A DNA stretch of 64,000 nucleotides, from assembly GCA_031265205.1 (NCBI GenBank), contig JAISCZ010000051.1:1-64000 (forward strand). The letters run 5' to 3'. Made by a program: the position numbers and the translations under genes. The stretch is from Deltaproteobacteria bacterium (GTDB taxonomy: Bacteria > Desulfobacterota > Desulfarculia > Adiutricales > Adiutricaceae). A model generated the notes under the pieces. It saw only the letters and a program-made list of their open reading frames with translations. It was not told the origin of the DNA and ran no database searches. Shown piece by piece: positions 48,985 through 58,299 of the stretch (its first letter is position 1; each line of letters starts with the position of its first letter).

Positions 48985-49184
48985 AAATAAACTCCGGGAA
49001 AAAAAGGTTAAGGGCGAGGGGGAAAGAAAATAACGGTTCAGGGGAGCGGCGCTGGGGGGGCGCCTTGGGAAAAAGAGTTTTTGAGGACTGAGGCCTTGCT
49101 GGGCCTTGAGGGGCCTTGTGGGGCTTAATGGCCCTTGGCGGGCTGAGGTTGGCCCTGGGGGGAAAAGGCCGCGAAAGCCGGGCG

Positions 49185-49958
49185 CTATTCGCGTCCCTTC
49201 CAAAAAACGATTTTGCGCTCCAAAAGGTTTAAGGCCCCGTCTAAAACGATTCCCGTAAGGCCCATGACGATGATCCCCATAAAAATCACGTCGCTTTGGA
49301 GGTATTTGCTGGCGTCCAAGACCATCCAGCCGATTCCCGAGATGGCGGCCACCATTTCGGCCGCGACCAGGGTGCTGTACATAAAGCCCAAAGAGGTCCT
49401 CAGGCCCACGAAGACGTCGGGGAGGGCCACGGGGAAGATGACGAGGAAGAAGACGCGCTGGGAACTGGCCCCCAGGGTTTTGGCCCCGTTCACGTAATCG
49501 GGGCGCATGCGGGCCACGCCGGCCACGGAGGAGATATACATGGGCGAAAAGCCGGCCAGGAAGAGGAGGGCGATTTTGGAGCCGTCGTCGATGCCCATCC
49601 AGAGAACCAGGACCGTGTAATAGGCCAGGGGCGGAAGGGGGCGGTAGAAAGAAACGAGCGGGTCGAGGGCGGAGCGGAGTTTGGGGAGGCACCCGCTTAA
49701 GAGCCCTAGGGGAACGGCCGTGACCATGGCGAGCCCGTAGGCGATAAAAAGGCGCCTTAAGCTGTCGGCTAGGTGGGCTACGAGGCTGTGGCCTTTGTAG
49801 CCGTCCTCCCAGATAAGCCAGAATTTTTGGAGAACGCCCCCGGGGGACGGTAGGATAATCCGCGGCAGGTCGGCGAAACGAGCGACCAGATACCAGGCGA
49901 GCAGGATGATTCCCGCCGCCAATACGCCGTAAATTTTGTTCGCGAAAAAGCGCCGCAT
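49185..49958 (-). CDS. tauC: Taurine/sulfonate ABC transporter, permease
   Basis: 257 residues with six predicted membrane helices (first VLAAGIILLAWYLVARF). The EAA loop GAKTLGASSQRVFFLVIFPV, which contacts the ATPase, is conserved. It is a BPD_transp_1 / SsuC-TauC family member and the first gene of the operon. AAGG lies four bases before the ATG at 49958. 200 bases separate it from tauA. Confidence 0.92.
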   Translation of the reverse strand: MRRFFANKIYGVLAAGIILLAWYLVARFADLPRIILPSPGGVLQKFWLIWEDGYKGHSLVAHLADSLRRLFIAYGLAMVTAVPLGLLSGCLPKLRSALDPLVSFYRPLPPLAYYTVLVLWMGIDDGSKIALLFLAGFSPMYISSVAGVARMRPDYVNGAKTLGASSQRVFFLVIFPVALPDVFVGLRTSLGFMYSTLVAAEMVAAISGIGWMVLDASKYLQSDVIFMGIIVMGLTGIVLDGALNLLERKIVFWKGRE

Positions 49959-50079
49959 AAAGCCTTAAGGGATCCCCAGGGAGGGGCTTGGGACAAAAAA
50001 AAGACTGAAATCAAAACCCCGAAAAGGGGGCTTGAATTCAGCCTTCATGAAAATGATCAGCCGCGCGTGGATGGCCGGG

Positions 50080-50107
50080 GCTAATTAACCGAAGAGGGTA
50101 ATTAGGC
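50080..50107 (-). promoter_or_regulatory. Dyad upstream of the taurine operon (candidate operator)
   Basis: GCTAATTAACC, five bases, GGGTAATTAGGC: a near-perfect inverted repeat about 120 bases before the tauC ATG. A weak promoter on the minus strand (TTAGCG, 18 bases, TAATTA) would have its -10 inside it, so a bound regulator could block transcription. No regulator gene is adjacent. Confidence 0.4.
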
Positions 50108-51015
50108 CCGCTAAAGATTAAACGCTAACTTAATTTATTACCTTCCTGGATAGGGGAGAAAAAGCCTCGCTCAAAGCGCGAGGAGGCGGACGCGAAAATT
50201 TTGCGCCCGTTAAAATATAAAAAAAGCGCGCGAAAAAAGCAAGGCTCGCGAGAGCCGGCCCTCGGGAGCGCGCGTGGATTTTTGGGGGGGGAGCTTATTG
50301 AGGGCTCGCGCCTAGCGCGCCCCCTCGCCAGCGCGCGAGATTTAAGCCGGGAGCGCGGGGCGCGCGCGAACAATCAGCCGAGCCAATTTTGAGGAAATGT
50401 CAACGCCCCTGTCGCGAAGCCGGGATATTAGGGGAAAAGGCGGGGCTGGGCGCGCCCTCAAATTATCCGGATCTTCCAGGGGGAGGTGGGGCCGGGGAGT
50501 CCCCAGGGCGCCTCGCGGGGCTCCCAAGGGCGGAGTTAAGGCGCGTTCCCGGCGAGCCGCGGGGGGAAAGGGCCGGCGCGAACGAGGAGGGCTTCCGGCG
50601 GAGGGCCGCGGCGGGCCGCCGCGCCCCAAAAAGAAGGTTTTCCCCGCTATTTAAATAATTGTATAATGTGCCCCCACAAATAAATTTTGTGGCGCCCATG
50701 TTCTCTCCCAAGCCTTCATTCTTTGGGCAAGCCGCTTTTTCCAGGGGCTTTCGCCAAGGGCGGCGCTCGCCTCCCTAAGGGCGGCAAATTTTACCGCGCG
50801 AGGCGTCTGGCGGGGCGACCCACAAGGTCTTTTTTCCGTTTCGCGCGGCCAATATTTAACGCGCGCGCTGATTTTAAGACTCCAAAGGGCTTTTTCGCGG
50901 GGATTTAAGCGATAGTTTAGGACAAACTTTTTTTCCCTAAAATTTTCTCCAAAAGAGGCCTCCGCCCTGGTGGCGCCAGTGAAAATCCCTCGCGGTCGCG
51001 GTTATTTAGGTTATT
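50108..51015. other. Intergenic region between the tau operon and the chemoreceptor gene
   Basis: About 900 bases, mostly GC-rich. One AT-rich island holds TATAAT at 50662-50667 and the perfect dyad CCACAAATAAATTTTGTGG at 50674-50692, with no recognisable gene immediately downstream. Nothing else is supported. Confidence 0.5.
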
Positions 51016-52878
51016 ATGACTTTACACTCCAAACTAATATTGTCATTTTTAATTCCGCTTTTTTTGGCGTTTGGGGCCCTCGCCTCCCAAAATTACAGAT
51101 CCCAAAAAATGGTGGCTTTAAACGACATAAATAACCTCGTCGCCGAGCGGGGAGGGCGCGTGGCGGCGCGCGTCGACTCCTTTTTTTATTCCTTGGAGGA
51201 AGGCCCAAAGATCGTCGCCGCCATCGTAGCGGACTCTCTTCCCCAAACTGACGACGAGTTTTTCGCGCTTTTGGAAAATTCCATCGCCTCCGCGCCCAAC
51301 GCCCTCGGGGCGTCGGTCGCCTTCGCCAAAGGGAAATATTCCCCGGACAAGGAGCTTTACGCCCCCAGCGTCTCCAAGGAAGGCGGGCGGGCCTTTATCG
51401 ATCCCGAGCGCGGCTCTTACGACTACCTTAGCGACGCGAGCCAGGGCCGTTGGTTTAGGGAAGCCCTCCAAGCCCAAAAACCCATCTGGACCGAGCCCTC
51501 TCTGGGCGGGGGGGCCGGGGCGACCGGGACTCTCTCTTACGGCGTTCCCTTCCAGCTCCGAGGGGAGTGGGCGGGAGTGGCGACCGTGGACGCCAGCCTC
51601 GCCGCTTTAGCCGACGTCGCGCGCGACGCGGAGGCGCCGCCGCGCCCCGACGCGCCGAGCGCGTACTTCTTTATCGTGAGCCGCGAAGGCCAGGTTATCT
51701 CCCACCCCCGGGAGCTGATGGTCGCGAACGGGGAAAACCTTTTTGAGGCCAATATCAATTCCCCCAAGCTCTCCGAGGAGGACAAGGCCCTCTGGCGGAA
51801 AGTTTCCGCCTCGGCGGGACAAAACGGGGACTTTTACGCGCGCTTGAAAAACGTCTGGGACGATGACGGGGTAAGTTACAAGCTTATCCATTTCGCTCCC
51901 CTCAACGCCACGGGCTGGCTCTTGGGGTCGTGTTACGACGAAAAGGAAGCCTTCGCCCCCATGAGAAGGCTCGTCAGGAACGCCGTCATTTTCCACGCGG
52001 CGTGTTTGGCCCTTTTGGTCGTCGCCGTTTATTTCTCGGTGACGGGGCTGGTCCGGAGACTGGAGGGCATGGCCCAGGGACTGAGCCAGAAGTTCAAAAA
52101 ATTTAGGGCGACCTCCGCCATCATCACCGAGTGTAACCAGGACATGTTTCTGTCGGCCAACGATCAGTCCTCCCAGTTTGACGAGCTGGACGCCAATTTG
52201 CTGGAACTTTCCAAGAGTTCCGAGGAAAACCGCAAGCAGGCCCAAGGGGGCGCCAACCTGAGCCGCGAGACCACGAGCCTTATCGAGGCCGGGTCCTCCT
52301 CGGTTACGGACATGGCCAAGGCCATGGTCGCCATCCGGGACTCTTCCGAGAGCATCGAGGAAATTTTAAAGAACATCGAGAATATTTCCTTCCAGACCAA
52401 CCTGCTCGCCCTCAACGCCTCGGTGGAGGCGGCGCGGGCGGGGGAAGCGGGCAGCGGGTTCGCCATCGTGGCCGAAGAGGTGCGGAACCTGGCCCAACGC
52501 AGCGCCGAGTCCGTCCATAACACCACCGCCTTTATCGGCGCCAACCACGCCCAGGTCGCCAACGGCGACAAGATTTCCCAGAAACTGTCCCAGAGTTTCC
52601 AAAAGATTTCCCTCAGCGCCGGGGAAACCATCGAAGCCCTGGAGGCCATTATGGGCGCGGTGATGAGCGACGGGGAGAAAATCGCCAATTTAAACGTCGT
52701 TATCGGAAACCTGAGGGATATCTCCAACGAGACCATGGAAAACGCCCAGAAGGCCATGTCCGCCGTGGTGGAGTTGGTGTCCGAGTCCGAGTCCCTCAGC
52801 GAGGTTATCGCGAGCGTGGAATCTCAGTTTAGCCGCGGGAAACCGTCGCCCCGCGACTCCCAAGAAGAAGAGGGATAG
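51016..52878 (+). CDS. Methyl-accepting chemotaxis protein with dCache sensor
   Basis: 620 residues. TM1 (SKLILSFLIPLFLAFGALAS, about 5-24), a periplasmic dCache_1 sensor (about 30-310), TM2 (HAACLALLVVAVYFSVTGLV, about 329-348), no clear HAMP domain, then the cytoplasmic signalling domain with the conserved hairpin tip (ISFQTNLLALNASVEAARAG, EEVRNLAQRSAESV). The sensor contains GRWFREAL, later a Trp/Tyr and VATVDASL, resembling the R-W-Y...D ligand signature of amino-acid-binding dCache domains. It is divergent from the taurine operon, so an amino-acid-like ligand such as taurine is possible but inferred. The ribosome site is weak. Confidence 0.9.
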   Translation: MTLHSKLILSFLIPLFLAFGALASQNYRSQKMVALNDINNLVAERGGRVAARVDSFFYSLEEGPKIVAAIVADSLPQTDDEFFALLENSIASAPNALGASVAFAKGKYSPDKELYAPSVSKEGGRAFIDPERGSYDYLSDASQGRWFREALQAQKPIWTEPSLGGGAGATGTLSYGVPFQLRGEWAGVATVDASLAALADVARDAEAPPRPDAPSAYFFIVSREGQVISHPRELMVANGENLFEANINSPKLSEEDKALWRKVSASAGQNGDFYARLKNVWDDDGVSYKLIHFAPLNATGWLLGSCYDEKEAFAPMRRLVRNAVIFHAACLALLVVAVYFSVTGLVRRLEGMAQGLSQKFKKFRATSAIITECNQDMFLSANDQSSQFDELDANLLELSKSSEENRKQAQGGANLSRETTSLIEAGSSSVTDMAKAMVAIRDSSESIEEILKNIENISFQTNLLALNASVEAARAGEAGSGFAIVAEEVRNLAQRSAESVHNTTAFIGANHAQVANGDKISQKLSQSFQKISLSAGETIEALEAIMGAVMSDGEKIANLNVVIGNLRDISNETMENAQKAMSAVVELVSESESLSEVIASVESQFSRGKPSPRDSQEEEG

Positions 52879-53235
52879 CGAGGAATAGCGAGAGGTAGCG
52901 CCATATTTTTTTCGCGCGAGCGAGCGCGACTTGGCGGACGAATAAGCGCGCTCCGTAAGGACCGCGGCGGCCCCGGCGCGCCTTTGCCGCTCTCGGGGGA
53001 AGGGAGAGGGAAAATTGTCTCCGCGAGAGCCCGGGGGGGGGGGCGCGCCGCGCGTTTTCGCTTCAATATTCGCGTTAAGCGCGGATTCCGCGCGCGTCCC
53101 GCGCGAGTTTCGCGCGCCGCGATTCATTTCCGCTTGGTGAGGGCGAGCGAAGGGGGCGCGAAAGCCCGCGGTCGGAAATCGGGCGAGGCCGCCACCCCCT
53201 GGCGCGCGTCGCGTCAGGGGGCGCTATCGTGTTTT
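52879..53235. other. Intergenic region between convergent genes
   Basis: About 360 GC-rich bases. A hairpin CCCCCTG...CAGGGGG at about 53193-53219 with TGTTTTTTAG some bases further on the plus strand could terminate transcription. No gene is seen. Confidence 0.4.
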
Positions 53236-55149
53236 TTAGGGCTGAGGATCTTCCGCGCGCGGGGAGGCGCTTGTCGCGAGGCCACGGTCGCGCAAGCTAT
53301 CGCGCGTCTGAATCAACCTATCGCTTAGCGTTGGAATATCGGAGTATTTCGCGAAACAGTCGGAAAATAAACGCGAAACGTCGTCATAGAGTTTTTTCTC
53401 GGATAGCGTTATGGCGATGGCGTTGAAAATATTCATCCAATCCTCAAGAACGTCTCTCTTGGATCGCGAGTCAATCCGGTATAAATTAAAGAGTTCTAAC
53501 ACTTTGTCTTTATCGAAAGCCTTCGCGCTCAAGTAATACGACATAAGCTGGACTGAAAGATTGTTCAAGAAACTTATTCTGTCAAGATCGTTTTCGCCGC
53601 TTCCGGCGTATTTGAGATACAGGCCGTTGGCTTCCTCTATTAAATTCGCTTTGAGCAATATCTCCGTATAGGCGTGAATCGCGGCGAAGAAAACGTCCTC
53701 CACGCCTTTCGCGAATTTCGGGTCGTCCGAGTATCTCGCGTCTTTCTCGTCGAAAGAGATTCGCGTAAATTCAAAGAGTTCGCGGGCGTAATTAAGGTCA
53801 GCGTCGTTTTCGCCCCCCAGTCTCCCGAACTCGCGCGCGACCGCCATAATTTTGGAAAAAAAGACGGAGTTTTTAGGGGAATCGATGGCTAAAACTCTTC
53901 GCAACGCGTTCTTGGCTTTGAGCGAAATGTCCGGGATTTGTTGAGCGTTAGCGCGTAAAGAGTAGTAGACGGAATAAAGATTGCGCGATAATTTAGCCTC
54001 GTTTTCAGACGCCTCGTCGCCGCCGCCCGCGATGAACAGAAGGCTTTTTTCGAAGAATTCCTCCACCAGCGGCAATGTTTCAATTTTGGCGTTTTTAGTA
54101 AAGGAGTGAGAGATACGCGCGGCTACGTTGGCTATCGCGGATTCGGCTTTTCGGGACGCGGGGTTCGCCAGCAGTCTTTCCAAATAGCCGTTCACGGCGA
54201 CAATGTTTCCCTCGGCGATCAGAGGCGGCGCGAGCGTCATCAAGATATCGGCTTGAGTGACAACCATTTCAATTAAAATAGAGTTAAAATAATTCCTGTT
54301 TTTAGCGACGGTAGCGACGGTAGCGGATTTGGGAATTGGCGTCCCGCCTTCTTGGGGGAAGCTGACAGAGATATATTCCACGCAGTTAAAGTTATTTTTG
54401 AGGGTAATTTCGTTAGGCGCGATAAACGTTCTGGGAGAATATAGAAACGAGTAATTGACGGCGGGAATTTTTTTAAGCGGGATTGGCTTTCCGCCTTCGC
54501 TCGCGTCATTTTTAGCGTTAGGCCGTGTCGTTTCCGCGTCGTTAAGCAAACCGAAAATGAAGTAAGCGATCGTCGTTAATTTATCGTAATAGTGAAAACT
54601 TTCCTCAAAAGAACCGACGCGCGCGGCGTAAAAGGAGATAAAGGCGGTTAATTTCGCGAAAGACAGATAGTCTTTGGTGGGCAAATCGGATAAGGGAAAA
54701 TTATTGTACGCGTCGAGAGCTTTAGCGAAACCTTCTGGTTCGGACGAGTACAGTAATTTTACGTATATAATGAAAAAGACGAAAGAAGCGACGCTTGACG
54801 GCGGAAAAAACTCTAAAATCAATTTATAGTATTTTTCGGCCTCGGCGAATTCGCCGCGATCGTAACGCGAATAAAAAAGATACTCGGCGGCTTTGGTTAA
54901 AGGACCCGCGTAGCGTAAAATGTCGTCTGGCGCGTTGGAGCGGAGAGACGCGCAAATTTGGTTCAGATAGTACTCAATTTTATCCGCGCCGTCATCCACC
55001 TTTTTCAGAAAAGTCCGTTCAATGGCGGTTTTATTGGTGGGGCTCCGCTCGGTTAAACATCCGTCAATCAATTTGTCGAGCGTGGGAGCGTATTTTTCGA
55101 GAATCATAATGAAAATGGCGAACAGTTTGTTGAAATCATTCGCTTTCAT
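53236..55149 (-). CDS. Uncharacterised helical (TPR-like) protein
   Basis: 637 residues, not recognised. Mostly alpha-helical with weak TPR-like periodicity: AEYLFYSRYDRGEFAEAEKY near residue 88, FYAARVGSFEESFHYYDKLT near 173, and helices through the C-terminus (LLKANLIEEANGLYLKYAG). A less structured insert (about 205-295) contains PKSATVATVAKNRN from a short duplicated ACGGTAGCG. No signal peptide or clear membrane span; the segment SVASFVFFIIYVKLLY is probably a buried helix. It is AT-richer than neighbours. The ATG at 55149 follows GGAG at nine bases. It stands alone between two intergenic gaps. A scaffold role is possible, but nothing in the sequence gives a function. Confidence 0.7.
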   Translation of the reverse strand: MKANDFNKLFAIFIMILEKYAPTLDKLIDGCLTERSPTNKTAIERTFLKKVDDGADKIEYYLNQICASLRSNAPDDILRYAGPLTKAAEYLFYSRYDRGEFAEAEKYYKLILEFFPPSSVASFVFFIIYVKLLYSSEPEGFAKALDAYNNFPLSDLPTKDYLSFAKLTAFISFYAARVGSFEESFHYYDKLTTIAYFIFGLLNDAETTRPNAKNDASEGGKPIPLKKIPAVNYSFLYSPRTFIAPNEITLKNNFNCVEYISVSFPQEGGTPIPKSATVATVAKNRNYFNSILIEMVVTQADILMTLAPPLIAEGNIVAVNGYLERLLANPASRKAESAIANVAARISHSFTKNAKIETLPLVEEFFEKSLLFIAGGGDEASENEAKLSRNLYSVYYSLRANAQQIPDISLKAKNALRRVLAIDSPKNSVFFSKIMAVAREFGRLGGENDADLNYARELFEFTRISFDEKDARYSDDPKFAKGVEDVFFAAIHAYTEILLKANLIEEANGLYLKYAGSGENDLDRISFLNNLSVQLMSYYLSAKAFDKDKVLELFNLYRIDSRSKRDVLEDWMNIFNAIAITLSEKKLYDDVSRLFSDCFAKYSDIPTLSDRLIQTRDSLRDRGLATSASPRAEDPQP

Positions 55150-56734
55150 TTATTAAAACTCCGTAATTAAAATAATTTCGCGAAAACGAAAGCCGCGGGG
55201 AAAAATCTCCAAAATATAGGGAAGATTAGGGTGAAATTGAGGAAAACTGACGAAAACCCGAAAAAAGCGGTCGCCTTGGAATTTGGGGCTAAGAAGGCGC
55301 CGCTATTTTTCTCGCGATTGTAACAAAAGAGCGAATGTAAAGCAAAAACGCCTCTTTCGCGCCCTTTTCGCGCTTTTTGGCCCGCGCGCCAGCGGCTTTG
55401 GGCGCGCGTGAGTCACGGCCGCGCCCCCAAGCCCTTAAGTTTTATCCCGGCTCGCGCGGACGCTCCGCGAGGCGCGCCGGGGCCTTAAGTTTTCCAAGCC
55501 GGGTACCTCTGGCTCGCGGAGGCCAAGGCCCTCGCCAGCGCTCCTGGTTTCCCTGGCGGGCTTGGGGGACGGTCCGGCGAGCCCTGATTGTTCCGAATAC
55601 GCGCCGCGGGCGGAGGCGATATGGCGTCCCTTCCCTCGCGGAAAAATCTTAAAAGCGCCTTGCCCTGGGCGCCTCCCGCGTGACTGTCGCGCGCGGGGCC
55701 CCTTGAAAGCGCGAAGCGGGGTCCGCCGCCCCCGCGCGCCTCAAAGCTCCTCTCGCGAGGCGCGGCTCGCCCTTTGCGGCCTTGAAGGTTATTGAGGCGT
55801 TACCCCGTGAAGGCGTGGGCTTCATGGGAATTATTTTTGGCCAACGCGCCGCCGCGAGAATATCTGGGCTCGCGGCCAATTTTGGCGAAAAGCCCTCTCT
55901 CCCGGCGCGAAAATTTTCAGGTCGCCGCGATATTTCGCGAAGGGACTCGCGAGAGCGCGGCGAGCCGCGAACGCCGCGTTCGTTTCCGGGCGCTTTTTTG
56001 TAAATATTACGCTCGCTGTCGCGACTTACGAGCCACGCCGCTTGGATGGTTATCCAAGGCGCCGCCAAATTACGCCTTCGCGGGAAGGGAATCCCTTGAG
56101 GCTGGAAGGCGCGAAAATGGCGGCGCGTTCCCGCCCTGGCGGGCCAGGGGGCGGCCCCCGACAGGAGCTAAAAACGCCCGCCCGCCAAGACGGCGCGCGA
56201 ATCTCCCTATTATTCTCGCTCTATCGCCTTTCGCCCCGTCGGCTAAAGGAAAACCGTCCCTTAGAAGCGGCCCGCTTGGAGAGACGCGAGCGCGCGGCGG
56301 TAAACGTTAAGCGAATTTTTTTTCGTTTGACCGTCGCTTATGTCTCGCTTTCGGCGCGCGCGACGCGGCGCGTCTCGGCGAAACGCGTCGCCCAGGGAGG
56401 CGACGGCGAAAAACTAAATCCTCGCCGGGGGGAAAGCGACCGCGCGCGCGAAAATCGTTCTCTCTCCTCTTGGAGGCGGTATAATTTAATCTATAGCTTA
56501 AGAGGCGCGGCCATCCATTTTCCACGCGCCAGGCGAGGTTGGCGTCGTCTCTCTTTTTCTCTCCCGCGCCCCCAGTCTCCATCGCGAGGGAGCGGGCGCG
56601 CGCCGCCTGGGAGATTTACCGCGGATCCTCCGCCCTCTGGGGACGGAACCCCGCCTTCCCCCGCGCCGCGGGCCGTCTCGCCGCGAGATTTGAGGCCCGC
56701 CAACGCCTTTGGCCTTAAATCGCGAAAGCCGCGC
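55150..56734. other. Long intergenic region upstream of the two-component genes
   Basis: About 1.6 kb with no supported gene. Near 55150-55340 it is AT-rich and probably holds the promoter of the minus-strand gene (TACAAT at about 55317 with a poor -35). From 55370 on the sequence is GC-rich and frames are open on both strands without recognisable domains. Confidence 0.5.
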
Positions 56735-58036
56735 ATGATCACGTTAACTTCACTCAGCCAATTCGTTCTTTCCTTCATTGATCCCAGGCTCCACATCCGG
56801 GTTCGGCTCTTCAACGTTTTAGCCATCGGCGGAACCCTCATCAGCCTCGCCATCGGCGGCGTGGGCGCGGCCGTTAAGAGCGGGCCCCTCAACCTCGCGG
56901 TAACCTTCGCCGTCGCGGCCCTGTCCTTCGCCCTCTTGGCCTATTCGCGCCTGACGGGGCGTTATCAGGCTTGCTACCTGCTCTCGATTACGGTCATCTT
57001 TCTTCTGGCTTTTCCCGTTCTCTTTTTCGCCGTCGGGGGCTACGAGAGCGGCATGCCCTCCTTTTTTATCTTCGCGGTGGCTTTCACCATTTTTATGCTG
57101 GAGGGCAAGAAGGCTCTTTTTTTCGCTTTAGGCGAGCTAATCCTTTACGTGGGGTGCTGCGCGCTCGCCTACGCGCGCCCCGACGCGGTTCGGGTCCAGT
57201 TTTCCGACGAGCTGGGGCGCGTCCTTGACGTCGCCTCCGCTTTTACCTTGGTTAGCCTCGTTTTGGGCGCCAGCCTGTACCTTCATTTTAAGCTCTACAA
57301 CGACCAGAAGGCTCTTTTGGATCGGCGAAACGAGATCCTCGCCAAGGCCAGCCAAGCCAAAACGGAGTTTTTAGCCAACTCCTCGCACGAGATGCGCGCT
57401 CCTTTGACCGTCATTTCCGTAAATGTCCAGACCGTCGCGGAAATCCTCGAGGATCTGGGCGTCCGGGACCCGGAGGTAGAGGAACTGCTCCAAAGCGCCC
57501 AGAGCGAGATCATGCGCCTGGCCCGCATGGTGGGGGGAATGCTGACTTTGGCTTCCATGAGCGAGAGCCCGGACAAGGAAGTTCTCGACCTCTCTTCTTT
57601 GCTCCAAAGCGGCGCCGAAACGTTTCGCTTAAATCTCAGCCAACGCGGCAACGTTTTGCTGACGGAGGTGGAACCGGGCCTCAAGGCCTTCGGGAGCGCC
57701 GATCTTTTGGCCCAAGTGACCGCGAATCTTTTGCAAAACGCCAACGCCCACACGGAAAACGGGACGATCTCTTTGCGGGCGGCCCGGGTCGGACGCGAAA
57801 TTGTCGTCGCGGTCAGGGACACGGGAGAAGGCGTCTCCCCGGAACTCCTGCCCCGGGTGTTTGAGCGTGGGGTGTCCGCGAAAGGCACCGGTTTCGGGCT
57901 TTATCTGTGCAAGACCGTCGTGGAGTCGCACGGGGGCCGCGTTTGGCTCGAAAGCGAGCTGGGCGGCGGCGCGACCGCCTCCCTTTCCCTGCCGGCCTAC
58001 GAGGGACAGTTAGGCGCGGCGAGGCGGCGAGCGTGA
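56735..58036 (+). CDS. Membrane sensor histidine kinase
   Basis: 433 residues. About six membrane helices (residues 25-190, for example AVTFAVAALSFALLAYSRL and VIFLLAFPVLFFAVGGYE), then a coiled-coil linker, the HisKA phospho-acceptor box (NSSHEMRAPLTVISVNVQ) and a HATPase_c domain with N box (NLLQNANAHTENG), G1 (DTGEGVSPEL) and G2 (GTGFGLYLCKTVVESHGG). The acceptor motif has Ala in place of the common Thr (RAPL for RTPL). Signal unknown. The ATG at 56735 begins just before the first helix; the frame is open far upstream but unlike protein. Its response regulator follows 263 bases later. Confidence 0.88.
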   Translation: MITLTSLSQFVLSFIDPRLHIRVRLFNVLAIGGTLISLAIGGVGAAVKSGPLNLAVTFAVAALSFALLAYSRLTGRYQACYLLSITVIFLLAFPVLFFAVGGYESGMPSFFIFAVAFTIFMLEGKKALFFALGELILYVGCCALAYARPDAVRVQFSDELGRVLDVASAFTLVSLVLGASLYLHFKLYNDQKALLDRRNEILAKASQAKTEFLANSSHEMRAPLTVISVNVQTVAEILEDLGVRDPEVEELLQSAQSEIMRLARMVGGMLTLASMSESPDKEVLDLSSLLQSGAETFRLNLSQRGNVLLTEVEPGLKAFGSADLLAQVTANLLQNANAHTENGTISLRAARVGREIVVAVRDTGEGVSPELLPRVFERGVSAKGTGFGLYLCKTVVESHGGRVWLESELGGGATASLSLPAYEGQLGAARRRA

Positions 58037-58299
58037 GGCGGGGGATGGGGGGGCGCGCCGGGATTTTGGGGGACGCCCAAAGGGGCGCCCGCGCGGACGC
58101 TGGCCGCGGCGCGCTCGCGGGCGAGGTTGCGCTTTCGCAACAATTCCGCGCGACGCTACCAGGGGGAGCTTATAATTCATTAACAAGCCTTATCCCAATG
58201 TTTTGCCCGAGGGAGAGGCCCGTTCCGCGCGGGAGGATTAGGCCCCGATAGGGTTCCGGTAGCGCGCGCCAGCGATAATTATGAGGTGAAACCAGGGTC

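Noticed and set aside
48985-49692. Extension of tauA to 49692
   Set aside because: It overlaps tauC, and a proper ribosome site plus signal peptide fix the start at 48984.
50687-50908. Small open frame after the TATAAT/dyad element
   Set aside because: It has no ribosome site and no protein-like composition.
56042-56734. Upstream 230-residue extension of the histidine kinase
   Set aside because: The extension is Arg-rich, low in hydrophobic residues and unlike protein; the membrane domain begins at the ATG at 56735.
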